A stretch of DNA of 64,000 bases from Rhodospirillales bacterium (GTDB taxonomy: Bacteria > Pseudomonadota > Alphaproteobacteria > Rhodospirillales > SHVQ01). Of the stretch, positions 1 to 11,335 are shown piece after piece (positions within the stretch are counted from its first letter, which is position 1; every line of letters begins with the position of its first letter). A model generated the notes under the pieces. That model saw only the letters and a program-made list of their open reading frames with translations. It searched no databases and was not told the DNA's origin. Both the position numbers and the translations under genes were made by a program. The stretch is taken from assembly GCA_009694195.1 (NCBI GenBank), contig SHVQ01000001.1, positions 62,001-126,000 on the forward strand, written 5' to 3'.

Positions 1-1533
1 GTGGGCCAGTTCGGGGTTGGCTTCTATTCGGCCTTCATGGTCGCCGACAAGGTCGAGGTCCGCACGCGGAAGGCGGGTTCCGACAAGGCGTGGCTCTGGA
101 CATCAGACGGCAAGGGCGAATACACGATCGAAGAGGCCGAGCGTCCGTCGCGCGGGACCGACGTCATCCTTCATCTGTCGAAGGACGACGAGGAATTCGC
201 CGAGCCCCTGAGACTCAAGGTGATCGTCACGCAGTACTCCGACCACATCGGCATTCCCATCGTGGTCAAGGAGGACGGAAAAGAAGAAACGGCGAATGCG
301 GCGTCGGCTCTCTGGACACGCCCGGCCAAGGACATCACGGCCGACCAGCATAGAGAATTCTACCACCACGTCGCCCATGCGGCCGACGACCCTTGGCTGA
401 TCATGCACAACCGGGTGGAGGGCGTCCTTTCCTACACGAATCTTTTGTTCGTCCCCTCGGCGCGTCCGTTCGACATTTTCCATCCGGAGCGGCGTCACCG
501 GGTGAAGCTCTACGTAAAGCGCGTGTTCATCACCGACAACTGCGAAGGGCTGCTGCCGGGCTATCTCAGATTCGTGAAAGGCGTTGTGGACTCGGAGGAT
601 CTCAACCTCAACGTCAGCCGCGAGATGCTGCAGCGCGACCCGAAGCTCGCGAAGATCCGTGCCGGCCTCGTCAAACGGATTCTCGGCGAGCTCAAGAAGA
701 AGGCGGAAAGCGACCCCGACGGCTACGCCAAATTCTGGGATGCGTTCGGCGCCGTTCTGAAAGAAGGTCTCTACGAAGACTTCGAGAACCGCGACCGACT
801 GCTCGAGATCACTCGCTTCCGCTCGACGCGCGGCGACGTTCGGGTGAGCTTGGACTCGTACATCAAGAACATGAAGAAGGGGCAGGACGCGATCTTCTAT
901 ATCAGCGGCGAGGATCCGGCCCAGCTTGCCCTCAGCCCGCAACTCGAAGGCTTCAAGGCGAAGGGGATCGAGGTGCTCATCCTCATCGACCCGGTCGATG
1001 AATTCTGGCTGCCGGCTCTCGGTGCCTACAAAGACAAGCCGTTTCAGTCCGTCACCCGCGGCGGGGTCGACATGGACAAGATCGAGGGTCAGGTCAAGGA
1101 GGAGGCCAAACCCGCGGAGACCGAAAAGGATAAATCAGACGTCGACCTCGATCCGCTCATCAAGGCGTTCACGAGCGCGCTTGGCATGGGCGTCAAGAAG
1201 GTCCGGGCGTCGGCCCGTCTGACCGACAGCGCCGTCTGCCTCGTCGCCGACGACGGCGATCTCGACATCCACTTCGAGCGCATGCTGAAAGCGCACCGGC
1301 AGCTCGGGGCTCAGGAAGCGGCACCCCGCATTCTCGAGGTCAATCCGCGCCACGCGTTGATCCGGAAGCTCGCCGAGGTTGCGAAGACCGTCGCCGGCAA
1401 GGACGGTATCCTCGATGACGCGGCGCACCTCCTGTTCGAGCAGGCGCGCATCGTCGAAGGCGAGCCCGTCACCGACCCCCAGGCCTTCGCGCGCCGTCTC
1501 GCCGCCATGCTGGAGCGCGGCCTGACGGTCTAG
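1..1533 (+). CDS. htpG: Molecular chaperone HtpG (Hsp90), 3' part
   Basis: Cytosolic ATP-dependent Hsp90 chaperone. The 510 visible residues open with GQFGVGFYSAFMVAD, the glycine-rich ATP-lid segment that normally lies about 110 residues into this roughly 620-residue family, so the N-terminal part of the ATPase domain lies upstream of the window and the GTG at base 1 is an internal valine. The middle domain (for example LNVSREMLQ near residue 205) and the C-terminal dimerisation domain (NPRHALIRKLA near residue 447) are intact. It converges with a DUF1223 gene only 10 nt away, and no terminator was seen between them. Identification is secure; only the true start is unknown. Confidence 0.96.
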   Translation: MGQFGVGFYSAFMVADKVEVRTRKAGSDKAWLWTSDGKGEYTIEEAERPSRGTDVILHLSKDDEEFAEPLRLKVIVTQYSDHIGIPIVVKEDGKEETANAASALWTRPAKDITADQHREFYHHVAHAADDPWLIMHNRVEGVLSYTNLLFVPSARPFDIFHPERRHRVKLYVKRVFITDNCEGLLPGYLRFVKGVVDSEDLNLNVSREMLQRDPKLAKIRAGLVKRILGELKKKAESDPDGYAKFWDAFGAVLKEGLYEDFENRDRLLEITRFRSTRGDVRVSLDSYIKNMKKGQDAIFYISGEDPAQLALSPQLEGFKAKGIEVLILIDPVDEFWLPALGAYKDKPFQSVTRGGVDMDKIEGQVKEEAKPAETEKDKSDVDLDPLIKAFTSALGMGVKKVRASARLTDSAVCLVADDGDLDIHFERMLKAHRQLGAQEAAPRILEVNPRHALIRKLAEVAKTVAGKDGILDDAAHLLFEQARIVEGEPVTDPQAFARRLAAMLERGLTV

Positions 1534-1543
1534 GGTTCGGTTC

Positions 1544-2278
1544 TCAACTGGGGCCGGCCGGCCGGATCATCCCGGCCGCATGGATGCGACCGGATTTCGG
1601 GGATTGCACGAGGACGGCGCAGCCGCCCCCTGTCTTGATGGCGTCCGGGATCGGCACGCGGAGCTCCCGCGCCTCGCCTTTCCATGTCCCGATCTGGCTG
1701 AACTCCCGAACGACGTGATGGTAGCGGATCGTGCGTCCTGAATTCTCGCCCCGCTTGATCGTGGTGTCGCGGCTTCGGTCAAAGCCGACGAGAAAGACAG
1801 CCATCTCCTCCCCCGCCGCGCCCTGGGGAAGGCCGACGAGCAGTCGATCTCCTCCCTCCGACGCAAGCACAACGGTGAGCCGTTCCATCTCGCCCGCCGA
1901 TTTCAGGCGCTGTGCGAGCTCGACCGCCTGGGCACCCGTCGTATCGGATGCCCCCTGCACGACCATCTGCGGCGTGTAGACGTATTGCCGGCCGAGAAAT
2001 TTGGCATAGTCGCGCTGGCGGGCCGTGTTCGCCGGCAGGGCGAACGGGTCCTTCCAGCCGATGTAGTCCCAATAATCCACGTGAAAGGAGAGCGCCAGGA
2101 TGTCGTCGCGCTGGCCGAGCTCACCCAGCGCCGCGTCCGCCGGCGGGCACGACGAACAGCCTTGCGACGTGAACAGCTCGACGACGATCAGGGGCTTCGC
2201 GTCGGCCGCGAGTGCCGCCTTTCCCAGCAGCAGCGCCGCCACCCCGGCGGCGATCAGCATCTTCAACGTCGTTGTCAT
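1544..2278 (-). CDS. DUF1223 family secreted thioredoxin-like protein
   Basis: A 244-residue exported protein. Residues 1-24 form a signal peptide (a hydrophobic run ending ALAADA). The mature part starts with IVVELFTSQGCSSCPPAD, the DUF1223 signature, with a CxxC pair (CSSC) on a thioredoxin-like fold. The biochemical role is not established; a periplasmic redox role is inference from the motif. It reads in the same direction as acnA, 96 nt downstream of the acnA stop, an arrangement I recall from other Hyphomicrobiales. Family assignment is firm, function is not. Confidence 0.85.
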   Translation of the reverse strand: MTTTLKMLIAAGVAALLLGKAALAADAKPLIVVELFTSQGCSSCPPADAALGELGQRDDILALSFHVDYWDYIGWKDPFALPANTARQRDYAKFLGRQYVYTPQMVVQGASDTTGAQAVELAQRLKSAGEMERLTVVLASEGGDRLLVGLPQGAAGEEMAVFLVGFDRSRDTTIKRGENSGRTIRYHHVVREFSQIGTWKGEARELRVPIPDAIKTGGGCAVLVQSPKSGRIHAAGMIRPAGPS

Positions 2279-2349
2279 TGTCCATTTTTACGCCGTTCTC
2301 CCGCTCACGGCCAAATCACTTTAGGGTGAAGGCCGCGAGAAGAAACGGC

Positions 2350-2364
2350 GGGGACGGCGTCCCC
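2350..2364 (-). terminator. Possible intrinsic terminator after acnA
   Basis: On the minus strand a 6-bp stem GGGGAC/GTCCCC with a 3-nt loop sits just after the acnA stop and is followed by GCCG and then a pyrimidine-rich, T-containing tract. The stem is short and the U-run is interrupted, so partial read-through into the DUF1223 gene is possible. Confidence 0.35.
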
Positions 2365-2374
2365 TGCTTGGACG

Positions 2375-5068
<2,694 letters not shown>

Positions 5069-5142
5069 GAGCGACCTCCTGATTCTGCTGGGAGAGCGCG
5101 AACGCCGCACCACGGCGGCCCCGCGCCTACCACTTGTTTTTC

Positions 5143-5170
5143 ATTATAGGGCCGATCCTTTTCCTTTGAA
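5143..5170 (-). promoter_or_regulatory. Likely sigma-70 promoter of acnA
   Basis: On the minus strand a perfect TATAAT (-10, 5148-5143) lies 16 nt after TTCAAA (-35, 5170-5165, four of six consensus bases). Transcription would start near 5136, giving a leader of about 67 nt before the acnA GTG. The -10 is convincing and the -35 is mediocre. Confidence 0.55.
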
Positions 5171-5339
5171 CATAGCGAACCCCCGGTCTGAGCGCCCCGG
5201 TAGCCGGTCGATACGCGAGGATGGGACGTTTTCGCCGGAGCGGCTCAAAACTTAGCCGGGACTATCCAAGGCATTGAAATTACGAATGAATCCAAACCGT
5301 AAAATATGGCGATAAAACCTTAACAGCGGCATAAAGTCG

Positions 5340-5480
5340 CCACAATTCGGGACTAACCTCACCAGCATATAGACCTCCTCGTCTATAAGAACCAGAGAAT
5401 CCCCCCCTTCTCTGGTCCCCAAAATCGGCACGCAAGTGCCGACTTTAGCGGCCGGGATCCATCGGATCCCGGCCGTTTTT
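5340..5480 (+). ncRNA. Candidate small RNA with C-rich hairpin loops
   Basis: This divergent gap has no convincing protein gene but folds on the plus strand into ordered hairpins. Hairpin 1: TATAGAC/GTCTATA (5368-5387) with loop CTCCTC. Hairpin 2: ACCAGAGAA/TTCTCTGGT (5391-5416) with an 8-nt loop of T plus seven C. Hairpin 3: TCGGCAC/GTGCCGA (5425-5442) with a GCAA tetraloop. Last comes a perfect 12-bp terminator with TTTTT. C/U-rich loops able to pair with Shine-Dalgarno sequences are typical of alphaproteobacterial trans-acting sRNAs such as the alpha-r14 and CcsR/cuckoo groups; whether this is a homologue is inference. The 5' end is not defined; no strong promoter was seen. Confidence 0.6.
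5449..5480 (+). terminator. Strong intrinsic terminator
   Basis: A perfect 12-bp stem (5449-5460 with 5464-5475) with a 3-nt ATC loop is followed directly by TTTTT (5476-5480). No protein gene reads into it on the plus strand (the nearest plus-strand stop is htpG, nearly 4 kb upstream), so it most likely ends an RNA-only transcript. It also insulates ccmA, which starts 115 nt later. Confidence 0.85.
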
Positions 5481-5595
5481 ATGCGTTTGGCGGACGGCGC
5501 GACTTCCGACACGGCGGCCGCTTCTTTTCGCTCGTTGTTTCCGTTACGGTCAGGCATTCGCGAGCTTCTGGCGCCTTGGACCCCAGCCCCCTCAT

Positions 5596-6258
5596 ATGAC
5601 CCGCTTCACCGGCGACGACGTGGCTTGCGTGCGGGGGGAGCGGACGGTGTTCTTCGGCCTCTCCTTCCAGCTCGGCGCAGGCGAGCTTCTCCTGCTCACC
5701 GGGCCGAACGGAAGCGGAAAGTCGACCCTGCTCCGCTTGATGGCGGGCCTCTCGCGACCGATAGGCGGACGCATTCAGTGGGACGGCGAAGATATTGCGG
5801 CGGAGCCCGAGCGGCACCGGTCGCGGCTGCAATACGTCGGACACGCGGACGCCGTGAAGCCTCAGCTGTCGGTCAAAGAGAACCTGGGGTTCTGGGCGAG
5901 CCTCGCCCGGGACGGCGTGAGCCCCGGAGCAGCGATCGAGGATGCTCTTGCCGCCTTCGGTATGGAGGCGCTCCGCGACATGCCGAGCAGGTTCCTCTCC
6001 GCGGGTCAGCGCCGGCGCCTCGCCCTCGCGCGGATTTTGGTCGCCCCCGCGGCCCTCTGGCTGTTGGACGAGCCTGCGGCATCCCTCGACGACGCGGCCG
6101 TTCAAGCTCTCGACCATGCCTTGCAGAGCCATGGGGCAAACGGCGGTATCGCCGTCGTCTCCACGCACATCGGCCTTGCCGGCGAGACGGCAACCCGGGC
6201 CCGCGTGCTCGACTTGACACCCGCCCGCGCGCGACCGGTCGTCGGGACTCTCGCATGA
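5596..6258 (+). CDS. ccmA: Heme exporter ATP-binding protein CcmA
   Basis: ATPase of the CcmABC(D) complex, which releases heme-loaded CcmE in system I cytochrome c maturation at the inner membrane. The 220 residues show Walker A GPNGSGKST (36-44), the variant ABC signature LSAGQRRRLALAR near 135 and Walker B LWLLDEP near 155, all typical of CcmA. It is the first gene of a nine-gene ccm operon; its stop overlaps the ccmB start (ATGA), implying translational coupling. Secure call. Confidence 0.95.
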   Translation: MTRFTGDDVACVRGERTVFFGLSFQLGAGELLLLTGPNGSGKSTLLRLMAGLSRPIGGRIQWDGEDIAAEPERHRSRLQYVGHADAVKPQLSVKENLGFWASLARDGVSPGAAIEDALAAFGMEALRDMPSRFLSAGQRRRLALARILVAPAALWLLDEPAASLDDAAVQALDHALQSHGANGGIAVVSTHIGLAGETATRARVLDLTPARARPVVGTLA

Positions 6259-6920
6259 GGCGGACTCTCCTTATTCTCCGGAGAGACCTTCGGCTCGCCC
6301 TACGCCAGGGAAGCGACAGTTTCGCGGCCGTCATGTTCTTTGTCATGGCCGTCGCCCTTTTCCCGTTCGGCGTCGGGCCCGAGCCCAATATGCTCGCCCG
6401 CATCGGTTCCGGAATTCTTTGGGTGACCGCGCTGATGGCATCCATGCTGGCGCTCGAGCGCCTGTTTCAAAATGACTACGACGACGGGAGCCTTGAGCTG
6501 CTCGCGCTCGCGCCGCTACCGCTGGAGGCGGTCGTGATCGCCAAGATCGCCGCGCATTGGATCGCGACGGCGCTTCCCCTCATCGCCGCAGCCCCAGTGC
6601 TGGCGCTCCTCCTTCACGCTCCGGCAGAAATATTGGCGCCGCTCGCCCTCGCTCTCCTGCTCGGAACCCCGACGATCAGCTTGCTCGGAGCCGTCGGCGC
6701 CGCTTTGATCATCGGGTCCCGGCGCGGCGGCGTCCTGCTCTCGCTTCTCGTTTTGCCGCTCGCGATCCCCGTGCTTATTTTCGGCGTCGGCGCCGTCGAA
6801 GCGGCTCTCATGGGGCTCCCGGCGCGCCCCTATTTTCTCGTTCTCGCCGCCTTCCTCTTGGCGGCGCTTCCGCTCTGTCCATGGGCGGCCGCCGCTGCCA
6901 TTCGGCAGGCGCTCGAGTAG
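6255..6920 (+). CDS. ccmB: Heme exporter membrane protein CcmB
   Basis: A 221-residue integral membrane subunit of the CcmABCD complex, with about six hydrophobic segments, starting MRRTLLILRRDLRLALRQGS as in other CcmB proteins. The open frame extends far upstream, but the ATG inside the ccmA stop (ATGA, 6255-6258) gives normal CcmB length. It partners CcmA and CcmC. A 38-nt gap follows, the only real gap inside the ccm operon. Confidence 0.94.
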   Translation: MRRTLLILRRDLRLALRQGSDSFAAVMFFVMAVALFPFGVGPEPNMLARIGSGILWVTALMASMLALERLFQNDYDDGSLELLALAPLPLEAVVIAKIAAHWIATALPLIAAAPVLALLLHAPAEILAPLALALLLGTPTISLLGAVGAALIIGSRRGGVLLSLLVLPLAIPVLIFGVGAVEAALMGLPARPYFLVLAAFLLAALPLCPWAAAAAIRQALE

Positions 6921-6958
6921 GCATTCCCAACCAAGGCAAGTTGGTGTAGCAAAACGCA

Positions 6959-7705
6959 ATGTCGATCCACCGTTTCGCAAACCCGAACAGATTCCTAAAG
7001 CTGAGCCGGCGCCTGATGCCGTGGCTCCAGCGGTCGACTCTCGGGCTGATTGCGGCCGGGCTCACGCTCGGGCTCTTCCTTTCGCCTCCCGACTACCAGC
7101 AGGGAGACAGCGTCCGCATCATGTACGTGCACGTCCCGGCCGCCTGGATGGCGCTTTTCTGCTACACGGCCATGGCCGGCGCGAGCGCCGCGGCTCTCGT
7201 CTGGCGGCATGCGCTCGCCCATGTGGCCGCGCGGGCGACGGCGCCGATCGGTGCGTCCTTCACGTTCATCGCACTCGCCTCCGGTTCGCTCTGGGGGAAG
7301 CCCATGTGGGGCACGTGGTGGGTGTGGGACGCGCGCCTCACGTCCATGCTGGTCCTCTTTTTTCTCTATCTCGGTTACATTGTCCTCGCAGGGGCCTTCG
7401 ACGATCGGGAGCGCGCACAAAAGTCCGCGGCCGTTCTGGCGATCGTCGGTTTCGTGAACGTGCCGATCATCAAATTTTCGGTCGATTGGTGGAACACCCT
7501 GCACCAGCCGGCGAGCGTGCTGAAGATCGACGGGCCCTCCATCGATCCGAGCATGCTCGCGCCCTTGTTGCTGATGGCGATCGGGTTCGCGACCTACTAT
7601 TTCTGGGTCCTCGCGATCCGCATGCAGGACGAGATCATGGCGGGAAAAATCCGCGCTCTGAGGCTTCGCCGCGCCGAGTCCGAAGCAGGGGACCGCAGCT
7701 CATGA
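6959..7705 (+). CDS. ccmC: Heme transporter/handling protein CcmC
   Basis: Presents heme to CcmE on the periplasmic side of the inner membrane. The 248 residues include the tryptophan-rich heme-handling motif GTWWVWDARLTS near residue 120 and six predicted membrane spans; flanking periplasmic histidines, such as the one in YVHVPAAW, fit axial heme ligands of the family. Its stop overlaps ccmD (ATGA, 7702-7705). Confidence 0.96.
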   Translation: MSIHRFANPNRFLKLSRRLMPWLQRSTLGLIAAGLTLGLFLSPPDYQQGDSVRIMYVHVPAAWMALFCYTAMAGASAAALVWRHALAHVAARATAPIGASFTFIALASGSLWGKPMWGTWWVWDARLTSMLVLFFLYLGYIVLAGAFDDRERAQKSAAVLAIVGFVNVPIIKFSVDWWNTLHQPASVLKIDGPSIDPSMLAPLLLMAIGFATYYFWVLAIRMQDEIMAGKIRALRLRRAESEAGDRSS

Positions 7706-7884
7706 CGCCTTTCCAGGCATTTCTATCCATGGGCGGATACGCGGGCTACGTCTGGCCGAGCTTCGCGATCGCGGCCCTTGCTCTCGGCGCACTCCTCTTC
7801 GCAAGCTTGCGCTCAAGGAAGGCGACCGCCGCCGAGCTCGACGCGCTCGAGACCCAGGCGGGAGAGGAGGCGAGTGAAACGTAA
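7702..7884 (+). CDS. ccmD: Heme exporter small protein CcmD
   Basis: A 60-residue protein with a single transmembrane segment (about residues 15-37) followed by a charged tail, matching CcmD, which helps release holo-CcmE from CcmABC. The start ATG overlaps the ccmC stop, and its end overlaps the ccmE start by 11 nt. Sequence conservation in this family is low, so the call rests on size, topology and position between ccmC and ccmE. Confidence 0.88.
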   Translation: MTPFQAFLSMGGYAGYVWPSFAIAALALGALLFASLRSRKATAAELDALETQAGEEASET

Positions 7885-8320
7885 GCACAAGCGGCTCGTC
7901 TTCGTCGCCGTCGGGCTCGTTTTCTTGGGCGCCGCGGCGGCGCTTATCCTCAGCGCAATGAGGGAGAACATCGTGTTTTTCATGAGCCCGACCGACATCG
8001 TTCAGAAGGGCTCGCTCCCGGACCGCCGGTTCCGCATCGGCGGCTTGGTCGAACAGGGAAGCGTGGAGAAGGCCGGCGGCGGGCTCGTCCGTTTCCGCGT
8101 CACCGATCTCGCCAACGCCGTCCCGGTCACGTACAAAGGCATCCTTCCGGACCTCTTCCGCGAGGGGCAGGGAATTGTCGCCCAGGGCCGCCTGGTCGGC
8201 GGCACGTTCGAGGCGGACGAAGTGCTCGCCAAGCACGACGAAAACTACATGCCGCCCGAAGTGGCGGACGCCCTCAAGAAGTCGGGGCAGTGGAAGGAGA
8301 CGAAGCCGAAAGCGCCATGA
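7874..8320 (+). CDS. ccmE: Periplasmic heme chaperone CcmE
   Basis: Binds heme covalently and delivers it to CcmF. From the GTG at 7874 (preceded by a GGAGG at 7866-7870) the protein is 148 residues: an N-terminal anchor (about 8-28), an OB-fold beta barrel, and the diagnostic VLAKHDENYMPPEV with heme-binding His121 and Tyr125. Both key residues are present. The ccmD gene overlaps the start by 11 nt, and the stop overlaps ccmF (ATGA). Confidence 0.95.
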   Translation: MKRKHKRLVFVAVGLVFLGAAAALILSAMRENIVFFMSPTDIVQKGSLPDRRFRIGGLVEQGSVEKAGGGLVRFRVTDLANAVPVTYKGILPDLFREGQGIVAQGRLVGGTFEADEVLAKHDENYMPPEVADALKKSGQWKETKPKAP

Positions 8321-10311
8321 TCGTCGAAGCCGGACATTTCGCGCTCGTGCTCGCGCTCTGCGTGGCGTTCGTCCAGGGCGTGCTACCCATAGTCGGCGCC
8401 GCGCGCGGCAACGCTGCCTGGATGGCGGTAGCGCCTCAGGCCGCAATTGCCCAATGGCTGCTGGTCGCCGTCGCGTTCCTGGCACTCATGCACGCCTACG
8501 TGACGTCCGACTTTTCGGTGCTCAACGTCGTCCTCAACTCGCACACCGACAAGCCGCTCCTCTACAAGATCTCCGGCGTGTGGGGGAACCATGAGGGCTC
8601 GATGCTGCTCTGGGTCCTCATCCTCTCGCTGTTCGGCGCCGCGGTGGCGCTGTTCGGAGGCAATTTGCCCGCCGCGTTCCGGGCGCGGGTTCTCTCCGTG
8701 CATGCCTGGCTCGCGATCGGCTTCTACTTGTTCATCCTTCTCACATCGAACCCGTTCGAGCGGATGCTGCCGCCGGCCGAGAACGGCCAGGACCTCAACC
8801 CGCTCCTGCAGGACCCCGGCCTCGCTTTTCACCCGCCCATGCTCTACCTCGGCTACGTCGGGTTCTCGATGGCGTTTTCCTTTGCCGTGGCGGCGTTGAT
8901 CGAGGGCCGGGTGGACGCTTCGTGGGCGCGCTGGGTACGGCCGTGGACGCTGCTCGCGTGGTGCTGCCTCACGGCCGGCATCGCGCTCGGGTCGTGGTGG
9001 GCGTACTACGAGCTCGGCTGGGGCGGCTGGTGGTACTGGGATCCCGTCGAGAACGCATCCTTCATGCCCTGGCTCGCCGGCACCGCGCTCCTCCATTCGG
9101 CGACAATGGTGGAGAAGCGGGACACGCTCAAAGGCTGGACCGTCTTCCTCGCGATCGTCGCGTTTTCACTCAGCCTCCTCGGCACGTTCCTCGTCCGCTC
9201 GGGCGTGCTCACGTCCGTCCATGCGTTCGCGACCGACCCCGCGCGCGGGGTCTTCATCCTTCTTCTGCTCGTCTTCGTGATCGGCGGGTCGCTGGCGCTG
9301 TTTGCCTGGCGCGGGCCCACGCTCAGGAACACCGGCCTCTTCCAGCCGATTTCGCGGGAGGGCGCCATGCTGCTCAACAATCTGGCGATGATGACGGGCG
9401 CCGCCGCCGTTCTGCTGGGCACGCTCTACCCGCTCTTTCTGGATGCGGTCGGCGGAGCCAAGGTTTCCGTCGGGCCGCCGTTCTTCAATGCGACCTTCGT
9501 CCCGCTCATGATCCCGATGATCGCGGCGATGGCCGTCGGTCCGTTGCTTGCCTGGAAACGCGGCGACCTCGCGGCCGCCATGAAGCGGCTTTGGGTCGCG
9601 GCGGCGGCCGCGGCGATGGTGGCTCTTTTCATCTGGCAGATGCAGGGGGATGGCGCGATCTTCGGCGCTCTCGGGATCGGGCTCGCGACGTGGCTCCTGG
9701 TCGGCGTCCTGGTCGAATGGGGCGAGCGGATCCGACTGTTCCGCGCGCCCGCCGGCGAGGCCATCGGGCGGCTCGTCCGCACGCCGCGTGCGTCGCTCGG
9801 AATGACATTCGCGCATGCCGGCCTCGCCATCGCCATTGCCGGGATCGCGGCCTCGACGGCATGGAAGGTCGAGAGCATTCAGACCATGAAGCCGGGCGAT
9901 ACCGTCGATGTGGCCGGTTACGCCTATACCTTCCAGGGCGCCCGCCGCGCCGACGGCCCGAACTACACGGCCGTTCGCGGGACCTTCACGGTCCGCAAAG
10001 ATGACCGCCCGTTTGCGACGCTCGAGCCCGAAAAGCGCATCTACGCGGTGCGCTCCCAGCCAACCACCGAGGCGGCCATCCGGACGACCTTCCTCGGCGA
10101 TCTTTACGCCGTGATCGGCGATCCGGAAGGGACGGAGGGCGCCTTCGTCACGCGGATCTATTTCAATCCGCTCGTCGCATGGATTTGGGCCGGTGCCATG
10201 TTGATGGCCGCGGGCGGGCTGCTCAGCCTATCCGACCGCCGCTACCGGGTTGGCCTCGCCGCAGGGAGGCGACGCGACGCGCCCGCCGACGCTTCGCCCA
10301 CACGAGCATGA
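8317..10311 (+). CDS. ccmF: Cytochrome c heme lyase subunit CcmF
   Basis: A large (664-residue) multi-spanning membrane protein that ligates heme to apocytochrome c together with CcmH and CcmI. The WWD motif [19 protein letters not shown] lies near residue 230, and a periplasmic beta domain is near the C-terminus. The ATG at 8317, inside the ccmE stop, is chosen over an in-frame upstream ATG at 8290, which would lie within ccmE and add nine residues. Its stop overlaps ccmG (ATGA). Confidence 0.96.
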   Translation: MIVEAGHFALVLALCVAFVQGVLPIVGAARGNAAWMAVAPQAAIAQWLLVAVAFLALMHAYVTSDFSVLNVVLNSHTDKPLLYKISGVWGNHEGSMLLWVLILSLFGAAVALFGGNLPAAFRARVLSVHAWLAIGFYLFILLTSNPFERMLPPAENGQDLNPLLQDPGLAFHPPMLYLGYVGFSMAFSFAVAALIEGRVDASWARWVRPWTLLAWCCLTAGIALGSWWAYYELGWGGWWYWDPVENASFMPWLAGTALLHSATMVEKRDTLKGWTVFLAIVAFSLSLLGTFLVRSGVLTSVHAFATDPARGVFILLLLVFVIGGSLALFAWRGPTLRNTGLFQPISREGAMLLNNLAMMTGAAAVLLGTLYPLFLDAVGGAKVSVGPPFFNATFVPLMIPMIAAMAVGPLLAWKRGDLAAAMKRLWVAAAAAAMVALFIWQMQGDGAIFGALGIGLATWLLVGVLVEWGERIRLFRAPAGEAIGRLVRTPRASLGMTFAHAGLAIAIAGIAASTAWKVESIQTMKPGDTVDVAGYAYTFQGARRADGPNYTAVRGTFTVRKDDRPFATLEPEKRIYAVRSQPTTEAAIRTTFLGDLYAVIGDPEGTEGAFVTRIYFNPLVAWIWAGAMLMAAGGLLSLSDRRYRVGLAAGRRRDAPADASPTRA

Positions 10312-10868
10312 GCGCCGCGGTTTCGTTTCCGATGAAGCGGTTTCTCTTTCTCCTGCCGCTCGCGCTCTTCCTGGTGATCGCCGGCTATTTCGCGATGGGT
10401 CTGACCCGCGATCCGCGCGTGCTTCCCTCCGTCTTGATCAACACGCCGGTGCCCGAGTTCGCCCTGCCGTCGATCCAGGGCCGCGACCGCGGCTTCGCGA
10501 GCACCGATCTCCAGGGCGGCGTCGCGCTCGTCAACGTGTTCGGCTCCTGGTGTGTCGCCTGCCGGGTCGAGCACGGCTTCCTGATGCAACTGAAACAGCG
10601 GGGCGAGATCCCCATTCACGGCATCGACTGGCGCGAGCCGGACCGCGAGGCGGGCCCGCGCTGGCTCGCCAAGTACGGCGATCCCTACGCATTGATCGGC
10701 GACGACCCCGAAAGCCGGGGCGTGATCGCCTTTGGCGTGACCGGCGCGCCCGAGACCTTTCTCGTGGATCGACAGGGGGTGATCCGCCACAAGCACGTGG
10801 GGCCGCTGACGCCGGAGGTGTGGGACCGGACGTTGAAACCGCTCATCGCCGAGCTGCGGAAGCAATGA
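10308..10868 (+). CDS. ccmG: Thiol:disulfide oxidoreductase CcmG (DsbE)
   Basis: A membrane-tethered periplasmic thioredoxin that keeps apocytochrome c heme-binding cysteines reduced. The 186 residues have an N-terminal anchor (about 9-30), active site GSWCVAC (Cys82, Cys85) and the cis-proline region GAPETFLVD. It starts inside the ccmF stop and ends overlapping ccmH, so translation is coupled on both sides. Confidence 0.95.
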   Translation: MSAAVSFPMKRFLFLLPLALFLVIAGYFAMGLTRDPRVLPSVLINTPVPEFALPSIQGRDRGFASTDLQGGVALVNVFGSWCVACRVEHGFLMQLKQRGEIPIHGIDWREPDREAGPRWLAKYGDPYALIGDDPESRGVIAFGVTGAPETFLVDRQGVIRHKHVGPLTPEVWDRTLKPLIAELRKQ

Positions 10869-11335
10869 AGCTGCGACTCCTGCTCATTCTTTGGACATGG
10901 CTCGCCGCGGCACCGGCCCTCGCGGTCGACCCGCGGGAAGTGCTGGCGGACCCGGCCCTGGAAGCGCGGGCCCGCGCGCTCAGCCAGGAGCTCCGCTGTC
11001 TCGTCTGCCAGAACCAGTCGATCGACGATTCCGACGCCGATCTCGCGCGCGATCTCCGGAAGCTCGTGCGCGAGCGCATCGCGGCCGGCGACGATGACCG
11101 CCGGGTGATCGACTACGTCGTTTCCCGCTACGGCGATTTCGTCCTTTTGCGTCCGCGCCTCACGCCGGCGACCTATCTTCTCTGGTTTGGCCCGCTTGCG
11201 ATCGTGCTGCTCGGCCTTCTTGCGCTCGCCGTGTTCTACCGCCGCAACCGGGCCGACGATCCCGCCGTGCCGGCGCCGCTCTCGCCCGATGAGCGCCGGC
11301 GTCTGGAGTCGCTCTTGAAGGACGGACCCCGGTGA
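10865..11335 (+). CDS. ccmH: Cytochrome c maturation protein CcmH
   Basis: Part of the apocytochrome c thiol-reduction and heme-ligation machinery. The 156 residues comprise a signal peptide (1-20), the LRCLVCQNQ motif with redox Cys45 and Cys48, and a C-terminal membrane span (about 102-123). It is the short, single-domain form (CycL type); the TPR part is encoded separately by ccmI, as usual in alphaproteobacteria. ATGA overlap upstream, GTGA overlap downstream. Confidence 0.95.
   Translation: MKLRLLLILWTWLAAAPALAVDPREVLADPALEARARALSQELRCLVCQNQSIDDSDADLARDLRKLVRERIAAGDDDRRVIDYVVSRYGDFVLLRPRLTPATYLLWFGPLAIVLLGLLALAVFYRRNRADDPAVPAPLSPDERRRLESLLKDGPR

Noticed and set aside
5252..5557. A 101-codon minus-strand frame in the acnA-ccmA gap.
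   Set aside because: It runs through all the hairpins and the terminator of the small RNA candidate and has no ribosome binding site or family likeness.
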